Shown here: positions 1 to 8,064 of the stretch, one piece after another
Layout: each line of letters opens with the position of its first letter
How positions within the stretch are numbered: the first letter of the stretch is position 1
NCBI RefSeq assembly: GCF_014203225.1
Contig: NZ_JACHIO010000004.1
Coordinates: 248,001-312,000, forward strand
Source of the DNA: Granulicella mallensis
GTDB taxonomy: Bacteria > Acidobacteriota > Terriglobia > Terriglobales > Acidobacteriaceae
Direction of reading: 5' to 3'
Length of the DNA stretch: 64,000 nt
The notes under the pieces: generated by a model
Told to the model about the DNA's origin: nothing
Seen by the model: only the letters and a program-made list of their open reading frames with translations
Databases searched by the model: none
Position numbers and translations under genes: made by a program

Positions 1-1
1 G

Positions 2-163
2 CGCGTGCTTCTGCGTGTGGCCAAGCTGCAGGAAGCCCCACAACAAACCGTGCAGATTGCCTTGCCGACCTCGTTCCATGGGATGACGGGGCATCACCTC
101 ATCCTGTTTGCCCAGGCGCCGGGAAGCGGCAAGGTACTCGGCGCTGATTCTAAGCCGCTTTGA
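2..163 (+). CDS. C-terminal end of an unidentified protein (cut by window start)
   Basis: An open frame runs from the first bases of the window to a TGA at 161-163 and gives 53 residues that look like real coding sequence: an amphipathic opening (RVLLRVAKLQ), then ALPTSFHGMTGHHLILFAQ, ending GADSKPL. The reading ends 75 bases before the next gene on the same strand. The fragment is too short for me to name a family and its start lies outside the window. I infer it is genuine from codon use and from the other frames being broken or less protein-like. Confidence 0.5.
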   Translation, partial: RVLLRVAKLQEAPQQTVQIALPTSFHGMTGHHLILFAQAPGSGKVLGADSKPL

Positions 164-238
164 GTTGCCGATTGACCTTGTGCCGGCCGTAGTGGAATCC
201 TTGCGACATCCGCCGCTGTACGCCGGTGGGGACAGAGG

Positions 239-1225
239 ATGCTTGTGACATTCCGGATCTTGCGAACGGCACGAGCTCTCGGTCTTCTGTGGATCATAAC
301 AACGTCCATGGGTAGTTCTGACGCGCAAGGCAATGGCCCCCATCAGCCGGCGATCGCGCTCTCACAGACTCTGGCTGTCGGCAGCGCAACCCTGCAGATT
401 GATTTCGCCGACGGTCCGCTCGACCTGCCTCGGAGTGAGATCGTTCAACGCATTCAAACGGCAGCCCAGGCAGTGTCCACCTACTATGGCCGCTTCCCTG
501 CCCCACGCACTCGCATCCTTGTCATCCCTGTGGTCGGCCAGCACGGTGTACTGCAGGGAACGACCTGGGGCAACAGGTCGGGCTTTTCAGCCTTTCTGCG
601 TCTTCGCATCGGGCAATCGACAACCCGCGAGGAGCTTGCCTCCGATTGGGTTATCACCCATGAACTCGTCCACACGGCTCTGCCGTCGTTGCCGGACGAT
701 CAGCACTGGCTCGAAGAAGGGATCGCCAGCTATGTCGAACCTATCGCCCGCGTGCAGGCCGGTCAACTTTCCGCTGCGGGCATCTGGGCCGACATGATGC
801 AGGGTATGCCCAACGGAGAACCCGAACCGCACGATCAGGGGCTCGATGTAACCCACACCTGGGGTCGAACCTATTGGGGCGGAGCCATGTTCTGCCTCAT
901 GGCTGATGTTGAGATCCGCAAACAGACCGGCAACCGGCGCGGATTGCAGGATGCTCTGCGCGCCATCGTCGCTGCCGGAGGTTCTATCGACAAGGAGTGG
1001 CCGCTGTCGCGTGTCCTCGACATTGGCGATCAGGCTTCGGGCACCCATGTGCTGGAGCAGATGTATGCCCGGTGGAGTGTAACCCCGGTTCCCGTCGATC
1101 TTCCCCAGCTTTGGGCCCAGCTTGGCGTTCGTTCTACTACCCATGGCGTCACCTTCGATGCCACAGCTCCGCTGGCTGCCATCCGGGATTCCATCACCAC
1201 CCCTTTGCCGCCTAAGCCCTTATAA
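239..1225 (+). CDS. Secreted peptidase-MA-like zinc metalloprotease
   Basis: Predicted exported protein of 328 residues. The N-terminus is basic, followed by a hydrophobic stretch (about residues 10-24) and a plausible signal-peptidase site near SDA-Q. The zinc-metallopeptidase signature HELVH lies at residues 141-145, followed about 14 residues later by WLEEGIASY, which carries the usual third ligand glutamate of the gluzincin/peptidase MA-like superfamily. The rest of the chain has no motif I recognise, so substrate and role are unknown. The ATG at 239 touches an AGAGG sequence; an in-frame GTG at 245 would be better spaced and is an alternative start. About 250 bases separate it from bufA, so co-transcription is uncertain. 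Confidence 0.75.
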   Translation: MLVTFRILRTARALGLLWIITTSMGSSDAQGNGPHQPAIALSQTLAVGSATLQIDFADGPLDLPRSEIVQRIQTAAQAVSTYYGRFPAPRTRILVIPVVGQHGVLQGTTWGNRSGFSAFLRLRIGQSTTREELASDWVITHELVHTALPSLPDDQHWLEEGIASYVEPIARVQAGQLSAAGIWADMMQGMPNGEPEPHDQGLDVTHTWGRTYWGGAMFCLMADVEIRKQTGNRRGLQDALRAIVAAGGSIDKEWPLSRVLDIGDQASGTHVLEQMYARWSVTPVPVDLPQLWAQLGVRSTTHGVTFDATAPLAAIRDSITTPLPPKPL

Positions 1226-1474
1226 ATAAGCAGCATAGGAAGGAACACCCAGGGCAGGTCTTCCACGCAGCCAGGGCTTACGGAAAAATAAACCCTGTAA
1301 CCTATTTCGTATTCCGTACTCCAACGTGCAGTATGGATACGCGACGATTAAGCTTCGACGCTGGCAATCCATTCGGCTCGTCATCGCGTTCTGTCAGTAC
1401 GGCAGTTTTTTGCGTTTCTTTATTAACGTCCTGTGCACATCGTGCGCGGCCCAACCCATAGAAAGGTTCCTCTC

Positions 1475-1747
1475 ATGAAGAACTCCACAAAGTCGCTTGC
1501 TCTGGCCGCTGCAGTTGCCGGCCTCCTCGGTGGCACCTCCGTTCGTATGAATGCGCAGCAGACCTCCGCACCCACCTCGGTTTCGGCCGGCGTTCTCCTC
1601 GCGCAGGCCACCCCCGACACCACCAAGCACTCCTGCAAGGGCAAGAATGATTGCAAGGGTCAGGGCGGCGGCAAGCACCCCGGCAAGAACTCCTGCAAGG
1701 GTAAGGGCGATTGCGCAACCGACGGTTCCAAGGGACCGAAAGCCTAG
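1475..1747 (+). CDS. bufA: Bufferin-type Cys-rich precursor peptide (BufA-like)
   Basis: A 90-residue exported precursor. Residues 1-28 form a signal peptide (MKNSTK, then an Ala/Leu-rich core, cleavage near NAQ-Q). The mature part is low in complexity and very rich in Lys and Gly, with four cysteines at residues 54, 60, 74 and 80, set in two copies of an SCKGKxDC module (53-60 and 73-80). This is the layout of bufferins, metal-binding RiPPs whose cysteines are oxidised to thiooxazole-type groups by an MNIO enzyme (known in Caulobacter, copper-related). The next gene is that MNIO enzyme, which strengthens the call. The start at 1475 follows AAAGG at good spacing; a longer frame from 1433 lacks one. 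The metal and the actual modification are inferred. Confidence 0.8.
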   Translation: MKNSTKSLALAAAVAGLLGGTSVRMNAQQTSAPTSVSAGVLLAQATPDTTKHSCKGKNDCKGQGGGKHPGKNSCKGKGDCATDGSKGPKA

Positions 1748-1777
1748 TTTTTCACCCGTATCTGGCTCACACTTAGG

Positions 1778-1803
1778 GGGCCTGAAGGATTTCCTTCAGG
1801 CCC
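1778..1803 (+). promoter_or_regulatory. 12-bp perfect hairpin between bufA and bufB
   Basis: GGGCCTGAAGGA at 1778-1789 and TCCTTCAGGCCC at 1792-1803 are perfect reverse complements separated by two bases. It begins 31 bases after the bufA stop and ends 37 bases before bufB. No U-tract follows, so it is more likely a partial terminator or a 3'-end stabiliser for bufA mRNA than a full terminator. Confidence 0.7.
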
Positions 1804-1840
1804 TGCTTCCTTTCAGGCCTCACAGCACCAGGAGTATGCA

Positions 1841-2725
1841 ATGCCAGCCAATCGGTTTAATGGGTTCACAGATTACGGGGTAGGAATTGGCTTGCGGGTG
1901 CCGCACTACGACCACATCTTCTCCGAGAAGCCTGTCGTCGACTGGTTCGAGATCATCTCTGAAAACTACATGGTGGATGGGGGCAGGCCGCTCAAGGTGC
2001 TCGACCAGATACTGGAGCAGTATCGCGTCGTTCAGCACGGCGTCTCCATGTACTTCGGCTCCGCCCAGGCATTGGATCGCGAACACCTCAAACGGCTGAA
2101 AGAGCTGACCAGGCGCACCAAGACTCCGTGGCTCTCCGATCACCTTTGCTGGGGCAGCGTGGATGGCCGCTATACCCACGACCTGCTTCCTCTGCCCTAC
2201 ACCTTCGAAGCCGTACGCAACACCGCGGCGCGCATTCGCGAGGTGCAGGACTTCCTCGAGATCCCCATCGCCGTAGAGAACGTCAGCAGCTACGCCGAGT
2301 TCCACGAATCACAGATGACCGAGTGGGAGTTTCTGAACGAGGTCGTTCATGCCGCCGACTGCGGCATCCTGCTCGATGTGAACAACATCTACGTGTCATC
2401 GCAGAACCACAACTTCGATCCGATGGAGTACGTGAACGCCGTGGCTGCCGACCGCGTAGCGCAGATCCACATCGCCGGCCACTCGAAGTTCGAGAAGTAC
2501 ACGCTCGACACTCACGACCACCCCGTGCTCGATCCCGTGTGGCGCATGTATGCCCGCGCGATCGAACGCGTCGGCCCAACGGCCACGCTGCTGGAGTGGG
2601 ACGACAACATCCCTTCGTTCGACGAAGTCCATAACGAGGCCCTGAAGGCGAACCTCTATCTCAACGAACAGCAGACGCCTCCTGCAGCGTTGCCGGAGAT
2701 GCAGCGCGACGAGGTCCGGGCATGA
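1841..2725 (+). CDS. bufB: MNIO-family (DUF692) peptide-modifying enzyme, BufB
   Basis: A 294-residue soluble TIM-barrel protein of the multinuclear non-heme iron oxidative enzyme family (DUF692; relatives MbnB, TglH). Family blocks are visible in order: FEIISENYM, HGVSMYFGS, SDHLCW, ENVSSY, LLDVNNIYVS, QIHIAGH, DTHDHPV and LLEWDDN; the His, Glu, Asp and Asn residues in these supply the iron ligands. The expected reaction is oxygen-dependent conversion of precursor cysteines to heterocycles, with the upstream bufA product as likely substrate. The start follows AGGAG at seven bases. The 3' end overlaps bufC by ATGA, so the two are translationally coupled. Length is normal for the family. Confidence 0.9.
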   Translation: MPANRFNGFTDYGVGIGLRVPHYDHIFSEKPVVDWFEIISENYMVDGGRPLKVLDQILEQYRVVQHGVSMYFGSAQALDREHLKRLKELTRRTKTPWLSDHLCWGSVDGRYTHDLLPLPYTFEAVRNTAARIREVQDFLEIPIAVENVSSYAEFHESQMTEWEFLNEVVHAADCGILLDVNNIYVSSQNHNFDPMEYVNAVAADRVAQIHIAGHSKFEKYTLDTHDHPVLDPVWRMYARAIERVGPTATLLEWDDNIPSFDEVHNEALKANLYLNEQQTPPAALPEMQRDEVRA

Positions 2726-3618
2726 ACCTGCTCGAACTCCAGCGGCGCATGTCAGAGGACGTTCGCCGGCCTCTGACGGAAGACTTCGAGATGCAGCAGG
2801 AGCTCGAAGACGGCCGCTCCATGAGCGAGCTTGCAGCAAGCTACGTCAAGCCGAACGACCGCCTGACCTCATTCGAACGTCTTGAGATTTACAACCGCCA
2901 ATATTGGTTCCGCGTCATTGGTGCGGTCTCGGAAGACTTCCCTGCACTCGCAGCCGTGCTGGGAACCAAGCGCTTCGATGCGATGGTACTCGCCTATCTC
3001 AAAGAGAATCCCTCCACCTCCTTCACCCTGCGGAACCTGGGCGGGCGACTGCCTCTCTGGCTGCAGGAGCATCCGGAGGTGTCTCCGCGACGGCATGTGC
3101 TCCTGCTCGATATCGCACGGCTGGAGTGGGCGTACGTCGAGAGCTTTGACCGCGCCGCCGTCGCGCCGCTGACACAGGAAGACTTCGCGGAACTCGACGG
3201 CGGCTCCAAGCTCTGGCTGCAGCCGCATCTTCAACTCCTCGACCTTCAATATCCTGTCGACGAGCTGGTTCTGGCCGTGCATAAGGAGACGCCGGAGTCC
3301 GACATCATGAGCAACGCCGTCATGGAGCGCAAGCAGACCTCCAGGCTGCGGCTGCCGGGCTTGCGGCGTGCACGAACGTATCTTGCTGTCCACCGCTTCG
3401 ATAACTCGGTCTACTATCGCCGCATCGAGCGCGAGGCCTACCTTCTTCTCTCGGCGTTGCAGAAGCATCAAACGCTCGAAGCGGCCATCGAGACGGCCTT
3501 CACAGGCAGCAAGCTGACTCCCGAAGAGCAGGCAGGGCAGATTCAGCAGTGCTTCGCGCATGCGGCGGAGCTTGGCTGGTTCTGCCAACAGCCACCAGAC
3601 TATATAGGCCTGCAGTGA
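2722..3618 (+). CDS. bufC: DUF2063-family partner of the MNIO enzyme, BufC
   Basis: A 298-residue protein. The N-terminal third (about residues 1-100: LLELQRRMSEDVRRPL, then ERLEIYNRQYWFRVIGAVSEDFPAL) matches the DUF2063 'putative DNA-binding' domain. In MNIO operons this domain does not bind DNA; with its C-terminal domain it acts as a recognition partner that presents the precursor to the enzyme. The C-terminal part (about 190-298) is mixed alpha/beta and resembles the region that pairs with leader peptides in related systems. It overlaps bufB by four bases and its stop overlaps the next gene's GTG. The partner role is inferred from family and context. Confidence 0.85.
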   Translation: MNLLELQRRMSEDVRRPLTEDFEMQQELEDGRSMSELAASYVKPNDRLTSFERLEIYNRQYWFRVIGAVSEDFPALAAVLGTKRFDAMVLAYLKENPSTSFTLRNLGGRLPLWLQEHPEVSPRRHVLLLDIARLEWAYVESFDRAAVAPLTQEDFAELDGGSKLWLQPHLQLLDLQYPVDELVLAVHKETPESDIMSNAVMERKQTSRLRLPGLRRARTYLAVHRFDNSVYYRRIEREAYLLLSALQKHQTLEAAIETAFTGSKLTPEEQAGQIQQCFAHAAELGWFCQQPPDYIGLQ

Positions 3619-5378
3619 AGCTTCGCTGGCTTCTGCCCTTGGTTCTTCTCACAGCTCCCGCTCGCTCACAATCTCCATCGCAACCCATCGTCTGGCATCC
3701 CTGGTCGGACGAGATCTTCGCACAAGCCGCGCGAGAGCACAAGTTCGTCCTGCTCGATCTCGAAGCGGTGTGGTGCCATTGGTGCCATGTGATGGACCAG
3801 CAAACCTATCGCGATCCCAGCGTACGGCGGCTCATGGGTAAGAGCTACATCGCCGTCAAAGTCGATCAGGACTCGCGGCCCGATATCTCCAACCGCTATG
3901 AAGACTACGGCTGGCCTGCGACGGTCATCTTCAACGCGAATGGCGGCGAGATCGTGAAGCGGCAGGGCTATCTTCCACCGAAGCAGATGGCTTCGATCCT
4001 GCAGGCGGTGATCGACGATCCCTCGCCCGGCCCCTCTGTGGAGCCGGAGAAGGCCATCACTTATGCCGCGACTCCCTTTCTTGCGCCTGCTCTGCTTGAC
4101 GCGGTCAAGAAAGAGTATGAGAAACAGTACGACGTCTCCGGCAAAGGCTGGGCCTTCGGCCACAAATATCTCGACGCCGATTCCGTAGAGTACGCCAGCA
4201 CCCTTGCACGGCAAGGCGACAAGCTGCAAGAGCAGCGCGTCCGTGAGACGCTCCAGGCGGCAGAGGCGCTGATCGATCCGGTGTGGGGCGGAGAGTATCA
4301 ATACTCGACCGGCGGAAACTGGAAGGAACCGCACTTCGAGAAGCTGCTCTTCATCCAGGCGCAGGGTATACGGACTTACGCGCAGGCCTATGGACAGTTC
4401 CACAGCCCGGAGTACCTCACAGCTGCGCAGAACATCCATCGCTACGTTCTCGCCTTCCTCACCAGTCCTGAAGGCGCTTTCTACGTCAGCCAGGATGCCG
4501 ACCTGATCGAAGGCAAGCATAGCGCGAACTACTTCCAGCTCAATGACGCCAAGCGGCGCGCCCTCGGAATTCCGCGCGTCGACAAGCACCTCTACGCGCG
4601 CGAGAGCGGTTGGATGGTCAATGCGCTCTGCACGCTCTATGCCGTTACCGGCGACTCATCGACATTGCAGGAAGCTGTGCGCTCGGCCCGCTGGGTCGTC
4701 GCGCATCGCAGCCTGACAAACGGTGGATTCTCTCACGGCGATCAGGATGCTGCCGGGCCCTATCTTGGAGACTCACTCGCGATGGGGCAGGCCTTCCTCT
4801 CGCTCTATGAAGTCACCGGTGATCGCGAGTGGCTGAACCGCGCCGAAGCTTCACGACGCTTTATCGCCACCAACTTCGCAGCTTCAACGGGCGCGGGATT
4901 CGTAACGTCGAAGACCTCTACCGATCACACCTACAAGCCGCACCCGGAGCGCGACGAAAACGCGCAACTCGCTCGCTTCGCCAATCGGCTCTCGCACTAC
5001 ACAGGCGACAAGGGAGACCGAGAAGCCGCGACACGAGCCATGCGTTATCTTGCAACGCGCGAAGTGGCCATCGCGTGGCTCTCAGCGCCTGTGCTGCTCG
5101 CTGAGGCGGAGTTCACCCGGCCTCCTCTTCACATCACCATTGTTGGAGCGAAGAAGGACGTGGGGGCGAAGGCTCTCTTTCAGACCGCTCTCAGTGCAGC
5201 TCCGGCCTATAGGAGGCTGGAGTGGTGGGACCCCGCTGAAGGGCCTCTGCCGCTGGCGGATGTTCAGTACCCAACGCTTCCTCACGCTGCAGCGTTTCTG
5301 TGCACCGCGACCACCTGTTCTTCTCCTATCTCTGATCCCCATGTCCTCGAGACACGCGTCCGCAAGGCAGGCGAATAA
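3615..5378 (+). CDS. Exported thioredoxin-domain (DUF255/YyaL-type) protein
   Basis: Starts with GTG at 3615, whose last two bases lie in the bufC stop codon; this gives 587 residues with a clean signal peptide (KLRWLLPLVLLTAPARS). A thioredoxin-like domain follows (about residues 25-140) with the active-site motif WCHWCHVM, a CxxC of the DUF255 family. The remainder (about 150-500) looks like the alpha-toroid (glycosidase-like) domain of YyaL/SPATA20 proteins. The signal peptide puts it in the periplasm, unlike cytosolic YyaL. As fourth gene of the bufferin operon it could keep precursor cysteines reduced or help copper transfer; that is inference. No DoxX-type gene, often present in such operons, follows. 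Confidence 0.8.
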   Translation: MKLRWLLPLVLLTAPARSQSPSQPIVWHPWSDEIFAQAAREHKFVLLDLEAVWCHWCHVMDQQTYRDPSVRRLMGKSYIAVKVDQDSRPDISNRYEDYGWPATVIFNANGGEIVKRQGYLPPKQMASILQAVIDDPSPGPSVEPEKAITYAATPFLAPALLDAVKKEYEKQYDVSGKGWAFGHKYLDADSVEYASTLARQGDKLQEQRVRETLQAAEALIDPVWGGEYQYSTGGNWKEPHFEKLLFIQAQGIRTYAQAYGQFHSPEYLTAAQNIHRYVLAFLTSPEGAFYVSQDADLIEGKHSANYFQLNDAKRRALGIPRVDKHLYARESGWMVNALCTLYAVTGDSSTLQEAVRSARWVVAHRSLTNGGFSHGDQDAAGPYLGDSLAMGQAFLSLYEVTGDREWLNRAEASRRFIATNFAASTGAGFVTSKTSTDHTYKPHPERDENAQLARFANRLSHYTGDKGDREAATRAMRYLATREVAIAWLSAPVLLAEAEFTRPPLHITIVGAKKDVGAKALFQTALSAAPAYRRLEWWDPAEGPLPLADVQYPTLPHAAAFLCTATTCSSPISDPHVLETRVRKAGE

Positions 5379-5404
5379 TCTGACTTTGCCTCCGCTGCCG
5401 CTCC

Positions 5405-6004
5405 TCAGGAAGGCCGAAGTTCCGGTCCGGCAGGATGCCATTGTCTGACCAGTGGCCCCCCTGGTCCGCTCACCGGATCGGAGGCCGGAAAGGCGACTGT
5501 CTTCATCCGCTCGGAGGCTGCTGCGTCGGGCGCCTTGCGGCAGATATCCCACACCTCACCGGGAGGGTAAGCCCCGATTACAAGGAAATCCGGGCTGGCC
5601 TCAAGACGGCAGTGCCCAGTGCCTGCGGGGAGCACCGCGACATCCCCTGCCTTGACGACCAACTTGTGCCCGCCCTCTCCGCCAAGCACCAGACGGCCCC
5701 ATCCCGCGGCGAAACCAAGCACCTCATGCGCCGTGGAGTGGTAGTGGTGGAAGTCATACACTCCGTTCCTCCACTGCGGCGGCCAGCCGTTCCGCAAGAA
5801 CGCAGCCTCCATCGCGGAAGCCATGTCCCCTCCACCTGCCGCGAAGACACCCCGATAGAGCAATACCGGCAGATGCTCATTGTTGGGCATCCACCCATTC
5901 CTTGAGAGGTGCAAGGTCTCAGGAACAGTCTCCGAGGCGAAGGCGGGGCTTCCCATTCCAACGCCAGCCGCAGCCAGCAACGTGTTGAACTGTCGTCTGT
6001 CCAT
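5405..6004 (-). CDS. Cupin protein of the YjlB type with a Tat-like signal
   Basis: A 199-residue protein opening [18 protein letters not shown], a twin-arginine-like signal, with cleavage near AFA-S. The cupin core is clear: [13 protein letters not shown] (metal-binding histidines and Glu), [10 protein letters not shown], and [15 protein letters not shown], matching the YjlB cupin family. The reaction of that family is not established. The start at 6004 is preceded by GGGAGAG at good spacing; the frame extends 29 codons further upstream without a ribosome site. It converges on the bufferin operon with only 26 bases between the stops and lies 83 bases downstream of another minus-strand gene, with which it may be co-transcribed. 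Confidence 0.8.
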   Translation of the reverse strand: MDRRQFNTLLAAAGVGMGSPAFASETVPETLHLSRNGWMPNNEHLPVLLYRGVFAAGGGDMASAMEAAFLRNGWPPQWRNGVYDFHHYHSTAHEVLGFAAGWGRLVLGGEGGHKLVVKAGDVAVLPAGTGHCRLEASPDFLVIGAYPPGEVWDICRKAPDAAASERMKTVAFPASDPVSGPGGPLVRQWHPAGPELRPS

Positions 6005-6087
6005 GCTGCTCTCTCCCTTCTCCAGAGAGTACACCGCCTGTTGAGCGCCAGGCTTCATTGTCCGGAGACTATCGAGAGAGCTGCTGT

Positions 6088-7062
6088 TCATACCGTCGAA
6101 CGGCTCAACTGTCCCTTCTTCATCTCTTTGTCCAGATGCTTAGAGATGCTCTTTGCGATGGCATGCACTACATTCAAACTGTCGGAATCCCTGCGGTTGC
6201 TCTTCTTCAGATTCGTATCGATCACAGTCTCACCATGCCGGTCCACGAGCTTTACCTCAAACGCGATCTTGGTGGTGCCAAGGAACATTCCCAGTGGCCC
6301 CGTGGAAGCTCGCAGTGCCTGATTGCCCTTTTGGAAGTTCACTACAGCCACTTGCAAGGTGAAGGCCGTGCAACCTGGGCCGGCCGCAATATCGCCAGCG
6401 CGGAAGTAGGTCTGCGAGGTTTGTGTACGACGCAATTCCGTGAGGAGGTGCTCGTAGAAGAGCACTCGATACTCAGCAGGTATCTCCATTCCATGGATAT
6501 CGATAGGCTCAACGAGAATCGTATCTGGTTTTACTCCAGTAGCCGAACAGGTTTGCGACTTAACCGCAGCAAGCGGAGCCGTTTCAGCAAGGATCTTTTT
6601 CTGTAACTCGGCCGCTTGCTTCGCGGGTAATTCAAAGATCGCTCCGTGATATCCCTCATGCTCATCGCGATATTCCACGGTGAGAAGATCGACCGACTTC
6701 TGAGAGAACGCCCCCAGAGCTGCGCCTCCTCCATAGGGGATTACTTTGCGGGCGATCTGGCCCGTGGTTCCTCCCTTTTCCGCCCGCTCATCTCCGGTGA
6801 AAACCGCCGTGATCCGATTGGTGGCAATGAGCGCACGAATATCACTGTTGCTGAACATGAGCGCATCGGGCGTCACGCTCAAATCGCCCTTCGTGTTGGA
6901 CTTAACGTCCGGCAGCCCCGCCAGATGAATAACGCCTGCCGTGTTCGAGGAAACTACGCCAGACACTTCCGGAGACTGTGCGCTTCCGATAGTCGATACT
7001 GCCATGCAGAGGGATAAAGACAGCCAAACACCGGCTCTTTTGAAATATTGCAAAAGGAACAT
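6088..7062 (-). CDS. Secreted protein of unknown function
   Basis: A 324-residue protein with a signal peptide (hydrophobic core [15 protein letters not shown], cleavage near GSA-Q). The first half contains a Gly/Ala patch ([22 protein letters not shown]) seen in acidobacterial proteins that sense or bind cell-envelope material; the second half (about 185-324) has a fold-like pattern of strands with two cysteines and ends in a Lys-rich helix. I do not recognise a characterised family; a DUF4410-like C-terminal domain is possible. It is divergent from the two-component system and shares with it a 270-base region that holds two probable response-regulator sites, so it is a candidate target of that system. 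Confidence 0.65.
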   Translation of the reverse strand: MFLLQYFKRAGVWLSLSLCMAVSTIGSAQSPEVSGVVSSNTAGVIHLAGLPDVKSNTKGDLSVTPDALMFSNSDIRALIATNRITAVFTGDERAEKGGTTGQIARKVIPYGGGAALGAFSQKSVDLLTVEYRDEHEGYHGAIFELPAKQAAELQKKILAETAPLAAVKSQTCSATGVKPDTILVEPIDIHGMEIPAEYRVLFYEHLLTELRRTQTSQTYFRAGDIAAGPGCTAFTLQVAVVNFQKGNQALRASTGPLGMFLGTTKIAFEVKLVDRHGETVIDTNLKKSNRRDSDSLNVVHAIAKSISKHLDKEMKKGQLSRSTV

Positions 7063-7210
7063 CCTTTCAGATCGTTGCTAAAAATATTGAATGCCAGACC
7101 GGCTGGCAGATTCTTCGATGGTGAAGCTTCCAGAGAAGACACCATAGGATCAAGAGAGTTACTGCTCGCGTAGCTCTCTAGCAATCTGACGTTAGCCGCA
7201 GATCAATCGA

Positions 7211-7226
7211 TGTCGAGAATTGTCGT
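7211..7226 (+). promoter_or_regulatory. Probable response-regulator site 1 (TGTCGA direct repeat)
   Basis: TGTCGAGAATTGTCGT: two TGTCG half-sites in direct orientation with a 10-base period, the arrangement used by OmpR/CpxR-type regulators. A 15/16 match lies 72 bases away in opposite orientation and a triple copy follows the kinase gene. It sits between the divergent secreted-protein gene and the regulator gene. Confidence 0.55.
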
Positions 7227-7282
7227 GAGCTATCAAAACCTTTTGGCTGAGTTCTGAAATACAGTCCACCCATCATCGAAAA

Positions 7283-7298
7283 ACGACAGTTCTCGACA
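7283..7298 (-). promoter_or_regulatory. Probable response-regulator site 2 (TGTCGA direct repeat)
   Basis: On the minus strand reads TGTCGAGAACTGTCGT, identical to site 1 at 15 of 16 positions. It lies about 35 bases before the regulator's start, close enough to overlap its promoter, which suggests autoregulation. Confidence 0.55.
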
Positions 7299-7332
7299 AA
7301 AATATTCCGAGAGTAGGAGAGACAATAGATAG

Positions 7333-8064
7333 GTGACAGGTCTAACACCACAGATGCCCGTGCAGCCCTCTCGCCTGCTGTTGATCGACGATGACCGATC
7401 CCTGGCCGCCTTGATCACCGAATACTGCGGGTCGGGAGGCTTCTCGATCACAGCCGCCGACACCGGCGAAGACGGCATACGCCTGGCCCAACAACAGTAT
7501 TTTCTTCTGATCATCCTCGATGTCATGCTGCCGGGAATCGACGGCTTCGAAGTACTGAGGCGGATTCGATACTCCTCGAACACGCCTATTCTTATGCTGA
7601 CGACGCGTGGTGCCGCAAAAGACCGCATCCACGGCCTCGAAAGCGGCGCCGATGACTATCTCCCCAAGCCCTTTCAGCCCGAGGAGTTACTCGCCCGGAT
7701 ACAGTCCATCCTGAGACGAGTTCATCCCAGAGAAAATCTCGCTACTTTTACCTTGGGAGATCTCACGGTAAATAATCTGGAGCGTTCCATCACCCTGGAG
7801 GGGCGTCCGCTCGATCTCACAGGCGCGGAGTTCCACCTGCTCAAGGTGCTTCTCAGCCAGCCAGGCATGGCCGTCTCACGCGAGGAGCTCGTACGCCGCA
7901 TCTTCGGAAGAGAGCCGAGCGGTCTGGACCGCAGCGTCGATAACCTCGTCAACAACCTGCGCAAAAAAATAGGAGCGCACGCCAACGGCAAGGATAGATT
8001 CAAGAGCATCCGCAATGTCGGCTACTGCTACATCTGCGGAAACGATGGGGCTACCGCGCCTTGA
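7333..8064 (+). CDS. OmpR/CpxR-type response regulator
   Basis: A 243-residue two-domain regulator. The receiver domain (about residues 10-125) shows the acidic cluster LIDDD, the phosphoacceptor Asp in IILDVMLPG (residue 63 from this start), the Thr in MLTTRG and the Lys in YLPKPF. The C-terminal winged helix (about 140-238) has the OmpR-type GAEFHLLKVLL, SREELVRRIFG and RSVDNLVNNLRKKIG blocks. GTG at 7333 is 12 bases after AGGAGA; the ATG at 7354 has no ribosome site, so GTG is preferred with some doubt. The stop overlaps the kinase start. Direct repeats upstream and downstream suggest it regulates its own operon and neighbours. Confidence 0.9.
   Translation: MTGLTPQMPVQPSRLLLIDDDRSLAALITEYCGSGGFSITAADTGEDGIRLAQQQYFLLIILDVMLPGIDGFEVLRRIRYSSNTPILMLTTRGAAKDRIHGLESGADDYLPKPFQPEELLARIQSILRRVHPRENLATFTLGDLTVNNLERSITLEGRPLDLTGAEFHLLKVLLSQPGMAVSREELVRRIFGREPSGLDRSVDNLVNNLRKKIGAHANGKDRFKSIRNVGYCYICGNDGATAP

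Noticed and set aside
1290-1330. GTAACC element upstream of bufA, as in SigF-type promoters of Caulobacter bufferins
   Set aside because: GTAACC is present at 1297-1302, but no matching downstream box at 16 bases was seen.
5909-6606. Plus-strand frames opposite the cupin and the secreted protein
   Set aside because: Both minus-strand genes have motifs, signal peptides and ribosome sites; the plus frames do not.
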